Assembly: GCF_000156655.1 (NCBI RefSeq)
Contig: NZ_DS996842.1
Location: forward strand, 252,641 to 316,640
DNA from: Holdemanella biformis DSM 3989
GTDB lineage: Bacteria > Bacillota_I > Bacilli_A > Erysipelotrichales > Erysipelotrichaceae
DNA length: 64,000 bases
Direction: 5' to 3'
The notes under the pieces are model-generated. The model had not been told where the DNA came from. It was given only the letters and a program-made list of their open reading frames with translations, and searched no databases. Both the position numbers and the translations under genes were made by a program. Positions 9,101 through 16,607 of the stretch are shown here, in pieces. The stretch's first letter is position 1. Every line of letters begins with the position of its first letter.

Positions 9101-9342
9101 TAACAAATGTTTAGAAATGTGAATATTTTGTCAACAAAAGTTAAGCATTATTAAAAATACACTTTTCTAACAAAAAATAACTAGAACAACCTAGTTACTT
9201 TACAATATGTTCATACACCCTACAACTTGTTATGTGATCATCTAATTTAATGTCTACAGACGTATATTCTTAAATACCTTAAATGTAATCAATCATAAAA
9301 CAGATATCAAATTTCTGTTATTTACTGAATTTTATTTATCAA
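9101..9342. other. Intergenic AT-rich stretch, no gene seen
   Basis: The gap between the restriction operon and the next gene holds only the promoter and terminator listed separately. No frame of convincing composition was found on either strand, and no RNA gene is recognisable. Confidence 0.5.
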
Positions 9343-9373
9343 CAAAAATAAAAAACAGGATTCTAAAACCCTG
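9343..9373 (-). terminator. Intrinsic terminator of the frameshifted gene
   Basis: Minus-strand hairpin of seven pairs (CAGGGTT, loop TTAG, AATCCTG; one G-T pair) followed by a T-rich run (TTTTTTATTTTTG). It lies just after the stop at 9381. Confidence 0.75.
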
Positions 9374-9380
9374 CTTATAA

Positions 9381-10056
9381 TTAATCATTATGTGTATACA
9401 CTTTTGGCGATGAATCTTTTCCATAAATTCTAGGATTATGCTCGTAAATTTTATTACTATCTTTTAGGATATTTTCAATAAATCCGATAAAACTCTCTGC
9501 AACTTCTTCTGAATCACTTTCACAATTAAACTTTGTATTGTATACGATTCGTTTATTTCCAACACAATAATTACCATCACCTTTATTCGGATACATTATG
9601 TGTAAATCGCCATTTGAAGAACGATAATTTAAAGTTTCTAAACGTGGATAGGCTACAAATTGGATCTTATCCAAATAACAATTCAATTTATCTTCATCAA
9701 AACATAATGTCTGAAACTCTAATATAAAGATAATTTGATTAACATCCATTTCAATCCACTTGTGATTTTTAGCACATGTCCTTCCAGATTGTACTCTATT
9801 TAAAAATTTCCAGTCGTTTGATAATTCTTTTTTATTAAGATTTTCACGAATATTTTTCATATACTCTTCAATCTTACGGATTTCTGGAACGATATGATAA
9901 TTAAGTGTCCTCTCATCAAAGCTAATATAAAACGGCTGTGCAATCGCACCATCATATTTATAACAATTTCCTAATTTAACTTTTTTAAAAATAGCTTTTT
10001 TACCCTTTTAAATCATCTAATACATGATTATTATTTATTAATGCATGGTACATCAT
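9381..10056 (-). pseudogene. Unknown protein gene interrupted by a single frameshift
   Basis: The intact downstream part (from an internal ATG at 9860) encodes 159 residues, but the same frame stays open well upstream without a start, reading KKAIFKKVKLGNCYKYDG and then AIAQPFYISFDERTLNY. A proper start, ATGATG at 10056 with GGTGG just before it, opens a frame reading MMYHALINNNHVLDDLKG that stops at TAA 10000-10002. Skipping one base after the GGG codon joins the two frames into one protein of about 226 residues. This is either a disabling mutation, a reversible slip (runs of A flank the spot) or a programmed +1 shift at GGG-TAA. The family is not recognised; no membrane segment or signal peptide is seen. 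It has its own terminator. Confidence 0.6.
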
Positions 10057-10108
10057 TAAACCACCTAATCCTTTCTCTATTCTTTTATTTGTTGCCTTTA
10101 ATATCTCT

Positions 10109-10451
10109 TCATTCTAAGTCCGATAATTTCTTATTTCCCCAGACATATTCTTCGTTATATTTGTTTCTCATAACCTTAAGCAATGCAGCAAGATAATCCA
10201 TATAAAGCTGATATCTCACTACAGGATTTGGACGCTCCGTCCATTCTTCAGCGGAACGATCTTCTACTTTCTCAAGTTTTTCAAAGTTTTGAATATATCT
10301 AATTAATCGTTCACGCTCTTTTATCATTTCTTGATAATAAACATTTTTAAATTTCTCCACATACACCTAAGGTCCAATCATCATAAACGTTATCCTCCAT
10401 CCTTTTTAGAATTTCTTCACAATCATGAAGAAACCTCTCTATAATTAACTC
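10109..10451 (-). pseudogene. Second frameshifted gene of unknown function
   Basis: An 86-codon frame (10109-10366) starts at a poor GTG immediately after an in-frame TAG. Overlapping it, in another frame, a run from 10451 to 10350 reads ERFLHDCEEILKRMEDN then VYDDWTLGVCGEI before stopping. Joined near 10350-10365 they make a continuous charged, helical protein (DDWTLGVCGE then FKNVYYQEMIKERERLI). So this looks like a small gene with one frameshift and perhaps a missing 5' end. It is followed 53 bases later by another gene with the same type of lesion. The alternative is that the 86-codon frame is a real gene using GTG. Family not recognised. Confidence 0.45.
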
Positions 10452-10609
10452 TTATAAGCTATTTCAAGCAAGACTTGCATCACCAAAAAGATTTAATGAA
10501 CATTCTCATTTATTTAATATAATATCGCAAAGACTATTTTTTCAAACTGTATAGGAATATATATCCAACTTTTAAAGCCAATTTTTAGTCATCCCTATTC
10601 AATTGCAGA

Positions 10610-11752
10610 TTACCGTTTTAATGCGTTATGATACTCTTCTACATCATTATAGTCACAAGGATCAATGTTTGTATGTTCATTGTTTGGATCATACTTGTTT
10701 TTCCAAGCTTTTCTTAAATTGATTTGATGCTTATACTGAATTAAATTGTCATAATTAGACGCATCAATTTTAGAATACTTACCTTCTGGATCACATTCTT
10801 TGATCCAATTGAGTCGATCATTTAATTCAACTAAATAATCATCAATAGTAGTGAATTTATCAAAGTTAAAACCATTAAATTGATGCTTAGAATCAAATGT
10901 CTCTTGCCAATCTAGTATTAATGCATTTCTGTAATCTTCTTCAGTATCATAATCATCTACATCAATATTTGTTTTAAAGCTTGGATCATACTTATCTTGC
11001 CAACAAGATCTTAGTGCATCCAAATACTCTTCTTCACAATCATAATCACTAGGATCTAATTTATATACATTATCCTTGTCATATTTATTCATCCAATTCT
11101 TTTTATTTTCAATTGCATTCGAATAATCATCCTTATTTGAATATTCATTTGGATCTATAGAACTAAACTCATTAAAATAATCATACTTACGTTTCCATAA
11201 TTGTCGTAATGCATCTACATACTCATCTTCATCATCAAATTGACTAGGATCTACATTATATTCATCATTTGAATCATGCTCGTCCTTCCACTCTTTACAC
11301 TCATCTATTCGATCCTTATACTCATTTACATCATCAATCAATTCTAAATCAATATATTCAAACTCATCATAAGGATCCAATTCCTTTTTCCAAGCCCGCT
11401 TTAAAGCCTTAACATAATACTCCTCATACTCAAAATCACATGGATTCACTTCAAATTCACAATCACAATCCCATTGATCACGCCATTCTAATCGACTTTT
11501 ATATTCAACCACATCACAAGCATAATCATCATAATTTGAATATTTAGACACATCCACATAGTCTTCAAGCTCACATTCAGGATCTTCTAAATCCTGCCAC
11601 TTTTCACGAAGTGCATTCACATATTCTTTGCTAGTAAAATAATCATATTGATTCACATCAAATTGATGATTCGCATTATACTTCTTTTCCCAACGATCCT
11701 GACGCATCATTGTACCAATCGCAAATCGTATTATTCTTTTTCTACTTATCAT
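10610..11752 (-). CDS. Acidic protein of eleven W-led tandem repeats, unknown function
   Basis: After a basic 20-residue head the whole 380-residue protein consists of eleven back-to-back repeats, each beginning with Trp and mostly 31 or 34 residues long (the second is 38). The common pattern is W-x2-KYDP, an acidic or aromatic stretch with [IV]DP near position 14, then DYD-x-EEYxxAL; for example WMNKYDKDNVYKLDPSDY and WKNKYDPNNEHTNIDPCDY. Repeats 1 to 7 alternate 31-residue units ending ALR with longer ones ending in a helix. It is strongly acidic and rich in Asp, Glu, Tyr and Trp, with no membrane segment or signal peptide. I do not recognise the family. A solenoid or DNA-mimic/scaffold role is possible but unproven. 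It stands alone between a Rpn-type protein and the frameshifted genes. Confidence 0.8.
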   Translation of the reverse strand: MISRKRIIRFAIGTMMRQDRWEKKYNANHQFDVNQYDYFTSKEYVNALREKWQDLEDPECELEDYVDVSKYSNYDDYACDVVEYKSRLEWRDQWDCDCEFEVNPCDFEYEEYYVKALKRAWKKELDPYDEFEYIDLELIDDVNEYKDRIDECKEWKDEHDSNDEYNVDPSQFDDEDEYVDALRQLWKRKYDYFNEFSSIDPNEYSNKDDYSNAIENKKNWMNKYDKDNVYKLDPSDYDCEEEYLDALRSCWQDKYDPSFKTNIDVDDYDTEEDYRNALILDWQETFDSKHQFNGFNFDKFTTIDDYLVELNDRLNWIKECDPEGKYSKIDASNYDNLIQYKHQINLRKAWKNKYDPNNEHTNIDPCDYNDVEEYHNALKR

Positions 11753-11790
11753 ATTCCCAAGTTCCTTTTATACAATTATACACCAATAAA

Positions 11791-11813
11791 GCCGCCTTAT
11801 TATAGGCGACTTA
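11791..11813 (-). terminator. Weak terminator-like hairpin
   Basis: Minus-strand hairpin GTCGCC / GGCGGC with loop TATAATAA followed by the short run TTTATT, between the Rpn-type gene and the repeat-protein gene. The T run is poor. A TATAAT at 11775-11780 just beyond could serve as -10 for the repeat-protein gene. Confidence 0.4.
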
Positions 11814-11861
11814 GACATCAATTTTATTATTCATCATTACTTTGAGATTTCTAGAAAGCGA

Positions 11862-12878
11862 CTATTTCAACAACTCCATAATTTCATCTTCACTCTTAGA
11901 TAATGATTTAGAAACAAACTCTAAACTCATCCCATTTGCAAGCATCGCTTTAATCCCTTGTTTCATTACTTGGTTCATCTGCTCAATTTGTCTATTTGCA
12001 TCTTCTACTTTCTTATCAGCTTCTTCCACTTGTTTTCGAACGTCTTCTTGTGCTTTTCGAACATCTTCTAGCTCTTTTCGAACGTCTTCTTCTGCTTTTC
12101 GAACGTCTTCTTGTGCTTTTCGAACCTTTTCTTTTGCTTTTTGAAGCTCTTCAAGTTCAAGCTGTAGTTCGATTCGTTCTTCATTTTCATGCAGTTTTTG
12201 AAAATCTTCTATTATTTTTTTCCAACGATCATCCGATATAGTTTCTACACGTTTCTCTAACATCTGAATCACCTCATCACTTTCTATCATCATCTTAATC
12301 TTACTATCTTCCATTCCTTTATGGCAATTCAAAAAGTAATAAATCATCTTTTCCTGTTCATTCATGTCTTCTAGCGGCTTATTTAAATCTACTTTTGGCA
12401 TTTCAATTGTACGTAACTTCATACGATCTTCTTTTTCTTCTTTCACAAAAGGTAAGTCACCATCACATTTGTACCTGAATGTATTACATATATTATCGTT
12501 ATCAAAAATATTCACATTAAAGAAAATCATAACTATGGTTTCCTTTAGTTGACTGTAGCTTTTCCCCTCCATATCTTGTGAGCCATGAAGTCTAGCCGAA
12601 TAATAAGGAAAGCGATTCATTAAATTATCTTTGGTTTGTCTTAACTGCATTTCTAAATCTACCATCGTTTGATCATCAAATTCAACTAACAGATCCAAAC
12701 GTGGACTTTTCATTTTACTAAAGTCTTTTACCATTTCTGAATTCTTTACAACAACTTTATTCACACTCCTTTCTAAAAATACCGTAAGTAATGATTTTAA
12801 GGCATCATTAGCCTCTTTACAATCTTCGCCAAACACATACTTAAAGGCGAAATCATTTAATAAATTTGCACTCCTCAT
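11862..12878 (-). CDS. Rpn/PD-(D/E)XK nuclease-family protein with heptad-repeat coiled coil
   Basis: Member of the Rpn group (recombination-promoting nuclease, also called PDDEXK_2 or transposase-like TIGR01784 proteins). The start region LLNDFAFKYVFG and the nuclease core with PRLDLLVEFDD followed by VDLEMQLRQ (D...ExQ) are typical. Family members are DNA endonucleases spread in multiple copies. The C-terminal third is an unusual coiled coil of near-identical heptads (RKAQEDV, RKAEEDV, RKELEDV, RKAQEDV, RKQVEEA), matching a 21-bp tandem repeat in the DNA near 12020-12130. The protein ends with a helical tail (MSLEFVSKSLSKSEDEIMEL). I chose the ATG at 12878 because AGAGG sits 5 bases upstream; an ATG at 12920 adds 14 residues but has no site. 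Confidence 0.85.
   Translation of the reverse strand: MRSANLLNDFAFKYVFGEDCKEANDALKSLLTVFLERSVNKVVVKNSEMVKDFSKMKSPRLDLLVEFDDQTMVDLEMQLRQTKDNLMNRFPYYSARLHGSQDMEGKSYSQLKETIVMIFFNVNIFDNDNICNTFRYKCDGDLPFVKEEKEDRMKLRTIEMPKVDLNKPLEDMNEQEKMIYYFLNCHKGMEDSKIKMMIESDEVIQMLEKRVETISDDRWKKIIEDFQKLHENEERIELQLELEELQKAKEKVRKAQEDVRKAEEDVRKELEDVRKAQEDVRKQVEEADKKVEDANRQIEQMNQVMKQGIKAMLANGMSLEFVSKSLSKSEDEIMELLK
12020..12130. repeat. 21-bp tandem repeat inside the Rpn-type gene
   Basis: Five imperfect copies of a 21-base unit (plus strand roughly CTTCTTGTGCTTTTCGAACG) encode consecutive heptads of a coiled coil. The unit length of 21 keeps the frame on copy-number change, so the arm can lengthen or shorten by 7 residues at a time. 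Confidence 0.75.
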
Positions 12879-13174
12879 GAGCACCTCTTTTCTAGTAGGC
12901 ATTTCATTTAAATCATTCATCTAAAATATTTGAATGTGTATTCGTATATTTACTTGTAGTTTGAACACTTTTTGTAACAATGATTCGTTAGATAAATGAA
13001 CTATTATCACTCACATGTCAAAGACCAAAAAAAATTATACCTTCATTTTTAAAACTTCAAAGCAGGATTTAACGATCGAATCAACTAAGTGTATTAAACA
13101 CCAAATGTTAGATTGCCTACATACTCTTATACGAAAAAAAAGACACTTTTTCGAAAAAAATTTAACTTTTTGCA

Positions 13175-13202
13175 TAAAAAAACTAGAATCCATAGACTCT
13201 AG
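13175..13202 (-). terminator. Terminator of the hybrid sensor kinase gene
   Basis: Minus-strand hairpin CTAGAGTC, loop TATG, GATTCTAG (8 pairs, one G-T) then a run of T. The hairpin includes the kinase stop codon. Its stem is identical to that of the next terminator upstream at 16034-16062. Confidence 0.8.
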
Positions 13203-15976
13203 CTTTTCTGTTTATTCAAAATATCCGTTAATACCACAAACAAATCTTCAATATTAATTGGTTTTGCGATATGACCATCCATACCAACATCTATCGCTTT
13301 TTTCTTGTCTTCCTCAAACGCATTAGCCGTTATTGCCACAATAGGTATGCATGCTTTTGCCTTATCTTGTAAGTTTCTAATTTCACACGTAGCTTTATAT
13401 CCATCCATTTTAGGCATTTGAATATCCATTAAAATGACATCATATGTACCAACCGGATTTTCTATGACCCTATTCACACACTCAATACCATTCTTTACAC
13501 GATCTACAAAAAGTCCTGCACGCTCTAATATGGTTTGTGCAATCTCGGCATTTAAATCATTATCCTCAGCCAAAAGAATATGTTTACCATTAAAAATTGC
13601 ATTATCAACTTCACAATTCTCTTCTTGTTTATCCAAATAATATTTTTCATCCGCCATTTTATATTTCAACGTGACAATAAACGTACTCCCCTTACCAAGA
13701 ACACTCTTCACATCAATCGTACCACCAAGAAGATCCACATATTTCTTTACAATGGCCATACCAAGACCTGTACCACTAATTTTACTAGATATCATTCTTT
13801 CTCTTGAAAAAGATTCAAAAATCTTCTCCAAATACTCCTGACTCATACCAATACCCGTATCCATAATGCTTGTACGAACAATCATATATCCAGGCTCATC
13901 GCATGAAAGCTCATCCACATTCACTTCAACAGAACCATTTGAAGGCGTATACTTAAGGGCATTACTTAAAATATTCACAAAAATTTCTTCAACCTTAGTC
14001 ACATCGGCCATGACATGTTTATGCTCCACATTAAAAGTGTACCTCACATGAATATTCTTTTTCTTCGCCTCATCCTCAAACATCTCAATCAATCTTTGTC
14101 TTATATCCTCAATATTCGCATAGTTTTCATCCAATTCCATATGACCACTTTCTATGCGAGCCATATCTAAAACGTTATTAATAATTGATAGAAGAATATT
14201 CCCCGCCTTTTGAAGTTTATTTAAATGCTCGAAAACCTTAGGCAAATCATTATCCTTCAACTCATTCTTCATAAGTTCAGAATAGCCCAAAATCGCATTC
14301 ATAGGCGTACGAATATCATGCGATACATTATGAAGAAACTGTGTCTTAGCTAAGCTTGCATCCTCAGCACTCTTTAATGCAACCTTAGCACTCGCCTCTG
14401 CTCGTCTTGCCTTTTGTAAAAGTAGAAGAATTACAATAATAACACTAAAGCCTAGAACAAGAACAACAACCAAATGATCTTTTAAAAAACTGTAAAAAGT
14501 CGTTTTATAAGCCGTACTATCATACATCGCAATTGCACTTGTCAACATATCCGAAGGCATAGCCTTTATCGTCTTATTCAATATGGATAATAGTGTTGCC
14601 TGCCCATCTTTAACCGCAAAACAAGCCTCCATTGTCTTAGTCAAAGGAATAATTTTAAAATTCTTTTTACCATCAAAACTCAACACCTGACTCGATCCCA
14701 TGATAAAACAATCTACTTTACCATCATCAACCATATTCGCCCCATCCTCAATCGAATCACAATCCACGAGTTTCCAATGCGGATAGTTATACGCAATATG
14801 TTGTTTTAAAGCCACCTTGTTTTTCGGTACAGCTACCACATATGAATCATTCTCATTAAAACCTTCCTTATTTGTAACGGCAATCAAATTATACGTCCAA
14901 GCCGTATTCGAAAGTGCATATCCCTTCTTTTCGGCAACATTTGAATTTCGACTCGCATAATAAATCACATCAATCTCATTATTCTGTAAAGCCTCAATCA
15001 TTTTGTCGTAATCATCAAAAGCCTGTATATCAAATTTTAATGTATGATTCCCTAAACAATCTTTGGCATACGAAATATATTCAGAAAGTGTACCACGAAT
15101 CTCTCCACTCTTTTTGTCCATAGAAAACACAACAGGATCATTATCTAAAAAACCAATGCGAATACCACCATGCTCTTTGATATATGACTTTTCAACACCT
15201 GTTAAAAATTGCGTATAATCCAAAGTAAAATACTTCTTATACAAATCCGCCTTGAAAAAAGGACTATCACTATCCAATTGACGCATCGCATAATCCAATT
15301 CTTGTTTAATATCACTACGCTCTTTATTGAACACAAAATATATATCAGACTCTCCAATTGTTGTTACACTAGAAATCCCTCTTTCAGACCAAATTGACTC
15401 TTCTAAAGACACGAAACAATCAATCTCATTATTCGCCAATTTCTTTTTTACATCCTCATTACCACTTACATTCACATGCTCAGTATGAATACCATACTTA
15501 TTCTCCCAATTTGTAAGCATATATTCAGAATTTGTACCTTTAAGCACACCAATACATTTTCCATTCAAAGACTTAAAATCCGAAGACACAATATCCATAT
15601 CCGATAAATCCGCATACAAAACATACTTTTCTTCACCCATCGTTTCCTCAGAATAAAGCATTTCTTTAGCACGATCATCCGTATACGCAATATCACCCAT
15701 GATATCAATCTCACCATTTTCAAGCTTATCAAAACAGTTTGACCAATCACACTTTACATACTCAAACTTCCAACCCGTATACCCAGCCAAAGCCTGCATT
15801 AATTCATAACCATAACCACGCCTTGCACCATGTTCATCCACATAATTAAATGTATCTTCAAAAGATCCAACACGAATCGTTTTCTGCGTCTCATCCGCCA
15901 AACAAGGCATGCACATAGATAAAACCACAAAAATGATTGTGCATAACACAGCTAATCTTTTCCCTTTTTTAAACAT
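13199..15976 (-). CDS. Hybrid sensor histidine kinase with two periplasmic-binding-protein-like sensor domains and a receiver
   Basis: Membrane-bound signalling kinase of about 925 residues. Order: signal/anchor helix (about 6-25); two extracellular SBP_bac_3-type domains (about 30-255 and 265-480), each starting with IRVGSF or IRIGFL, expected to bind amino acids or similar small molecules; a membrane helix (about 493-515); HisKA with SHDIRTPMNAILGY (His near 550); HATPase with N box NILSNALKYTP, DTGIGM and GTGLGMAIVKKY; and a C-terminal receiver with the acceptor Asp in LMDIQMPKMDG (near 848). No HPt domain or separate DNA-binding regulator is nearby, so its output partner is unknown. I chose the ATG at 15976 because GGAGAA lies 5 bases upstream and it starts the signal peptide; an upstream ATG at 16051 lacks a site. 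Confidence 0.92.
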   Translation of the reverse strand: MFKKGKRLAVLCTIIFVVLSMCMPCLADETQKTIRVGSFEDTFNYVDEHGARRGYGYELMQALAGYTGWKFEYVKCDWSNCFDKLENGEIDIMGDIAYTDDRAKEMLYSEETMGEEKYVLYADLSDMDIVSSDFKSLNGKCIGVLKGTNSEYMLTNWENKYGIHTEHVNVSGNEDVKKKLANNEIDCFVSLEESIWSERGISSVTTIGESDIYFVFNKERSDIKQELDYAMRQLDSDSPFFKADLYKKYFTLDYTQFLTGVEKSYIKEHGGIRIGFLDNDPVVFSMDKKSGEIRGTLSEYISYAKDCLGNHTLKFDIQAFDDYDKMIEALQNNEIDVIYYASRNSNVAEKKGYALSNTAWTYNLIAVTNKEGFNENDSYVVAVPKNKVALKQHIAYNYPHWKLVDCDSIEDGANMVDDGKVDCFIMGSSQVLSFDGKKNFKIIPLTKTMEACFAVKDGQATLLSILNKTIKAMPSDMLTSAIAMYDSTAYKTTFYSFLKDHLVVVLVLGFSVIIVILLLLQKARRAEASAKVALKSAEDASLAKTQFLHNVSHDIRTPMNAILGYSELMKNELKDNDLPKVFEHLNKLQKAGNILLSIINNVLDMARIESGHMELDENYANIEDIRQRLIEMFEDEAKKKNIHVRYTFNVEHKHVMADVTKVEEIFVNILSNALKYTPSNGSVEVNVDELSCDEPGYMIVRTSIMDTGIGMSQEYLEKIFESFSRERMISSKISGTGLGMAIVKKYVDLLGGTIDVKSVLGKGSTFIVTLKYKMADEKYYLDKQEENCEVDNAIFNGKHILLAEDNDLNAEIAQTILERAGLFVDRVKNGIECVNRVIENPVGTYDVILMDIQMPKMDGYKATCEIRNLQDKAKACIPIVAITANAFEEDKKKAIDVGMDGHIAKPINIEDLFVVLTDILNKQKS

Positions 15977-16003
15977 ATTATTTCTCCATATCCATTTGTT
16001 AAT

Positions 16004-16033
16004 AGTATATTTTATTTCACAAGATTCAGTCAA
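16004..16033 (-). promoter_or_regulatory. Candidate promoter of the hybrid sensor kinase gene
   Basis: Minus-strand -35 TTGACT (16028-16033), 18-base spacer, -10 TATACT (16004-16009), about 30 bases before the chosen kinase start and directly after the terminator of the preceding gene. Confidence 0.55.
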
Positions 16034-16062
16034 TAAAAAAACTAGAATCATAAAGACTCTAG
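16034..16062 (-). terminator. Terminator of the small unknown gene
   Basis: Minus-strand hairpin CTAGAGTC, loop TTTAT, GATTCTAG (16042-16062) followed by TTTTTTTA. The stem is identical to the one at 13183-13202. Confidence 0.8.
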
Positions 16063-16310
16063 CTCTTTGTTTCTATTGGTCCACTATGAAATTCTCTTTC
16101 AATATCTGGACTATACAATTTACTCCACTTTTCTTTACCCAATATCTTCTTTGCCTCACTATTTAAATTAAAAAATATAGCATGTGGCACGCAACAAGAA
16201 ATGTCCAAATTATACTTAAACAATTCAAGTTCAGTGTCCGTGATTGTTTTCTTTAAAATCTTAATATATAAAGAAACCATCTCTTCAAAATTAAGTATTT
16301 TAGGTATCAT
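16059..16310 (-). CDS. Small protein of unknown function
   Basis: An 83-residue soluble product that I do not recognise; it has a helical first half (ILNFEEMVSLYIKILKKT) and a CC pair near residue 40. It is the last gene of a leftward unit with the GH-like gene and the lipoprotein gene. I chose ATG 16310 because GGAG lies 9 bases upstream; the ATG at 16325, adjacent to the lipoprotein stop, is the alternative and adds five residues. A clear terminator overlaps its end, supporting a real gene. Confidence 0.5.
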   Translation of the reverse strand: MIPKILNFEEMVSLYIKILKKTITDTELELFKYNLDISCCVPHAIFFNLNSEAKKILGKEKWSKLYSPDIEREFHSGPIETKS

Positions 16311-16325
16311 AATATAACACTCCAT

Positions 16326-16607
16326 TTAATCCACTAATCTGTCAGGAATTAATTCATTACCTTCATATTTAAAGACATATTGTTTGTTTAAATCTTTATT
16401 TTTTAATGAAAACCACACTTCACTATCTGACTGTTGAGTTATTGAATCCACATAATATGCTTCATCCTCAATTTGATCATTTGCACTTTCAATCAATTCC
16501 TCATCTGAATAAGGGATTGAAGTTTGAACTTCTTTAGTCTCTCTAAGTTCTGGTTGTGCTTGTGTACAACCCGTTAATAATAGTAAAACTAAAACTAATA
16601 TTTTCAT
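16326..16607 (-). CDS. Small lipoprotein
   Basis: A 93-residue secreted lipoprotein: a hydrophobic signal MKILVLVLLLLTGC ends in the lipobox LTGC, so Cys14 should be lipidated and the mature 80 residues anchored on the outer face of the membrane. The mature part is acidic, with a small beta-rich end (VWFSLKNKDLNKQYVFKY). Function unknown. Its start overlaps the end of the upstream GH-like gene by 4 bases, so the two are translationally coupled. Confidence 0.75.
   Translation of the reverse strand: MKILVLVLLLLTGCTQAQPELRETKEVQTSIPYSDEELIESANDQIEDEAYYVDSITQQSDSEVWFSLKNKDLNKQYVFKYEGNELIPDRLVD

Noticed and set aside
9129-9134. TTGACA as -35 of the xre promoter
   Set aside because: The hexamer at the correct distance (AACATT) is a poor -10; the TATAAT at 9072-9077 is the better candidate.
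11842-12241. Plus-strand reading frames with repetitive Ser/Phe/Leu composition
   Set aside because: They are antisense shadows of the heptad-repeat coiled coil of the Rpn-type gene.
13015-13257. An 80-codon plus-strand frame between the Rpn-type gene and the kinase
   Set aside because: It runs through the kinase terminator and into the antisense of the kinase end, is very A-rich, and has no ribosome binding site.
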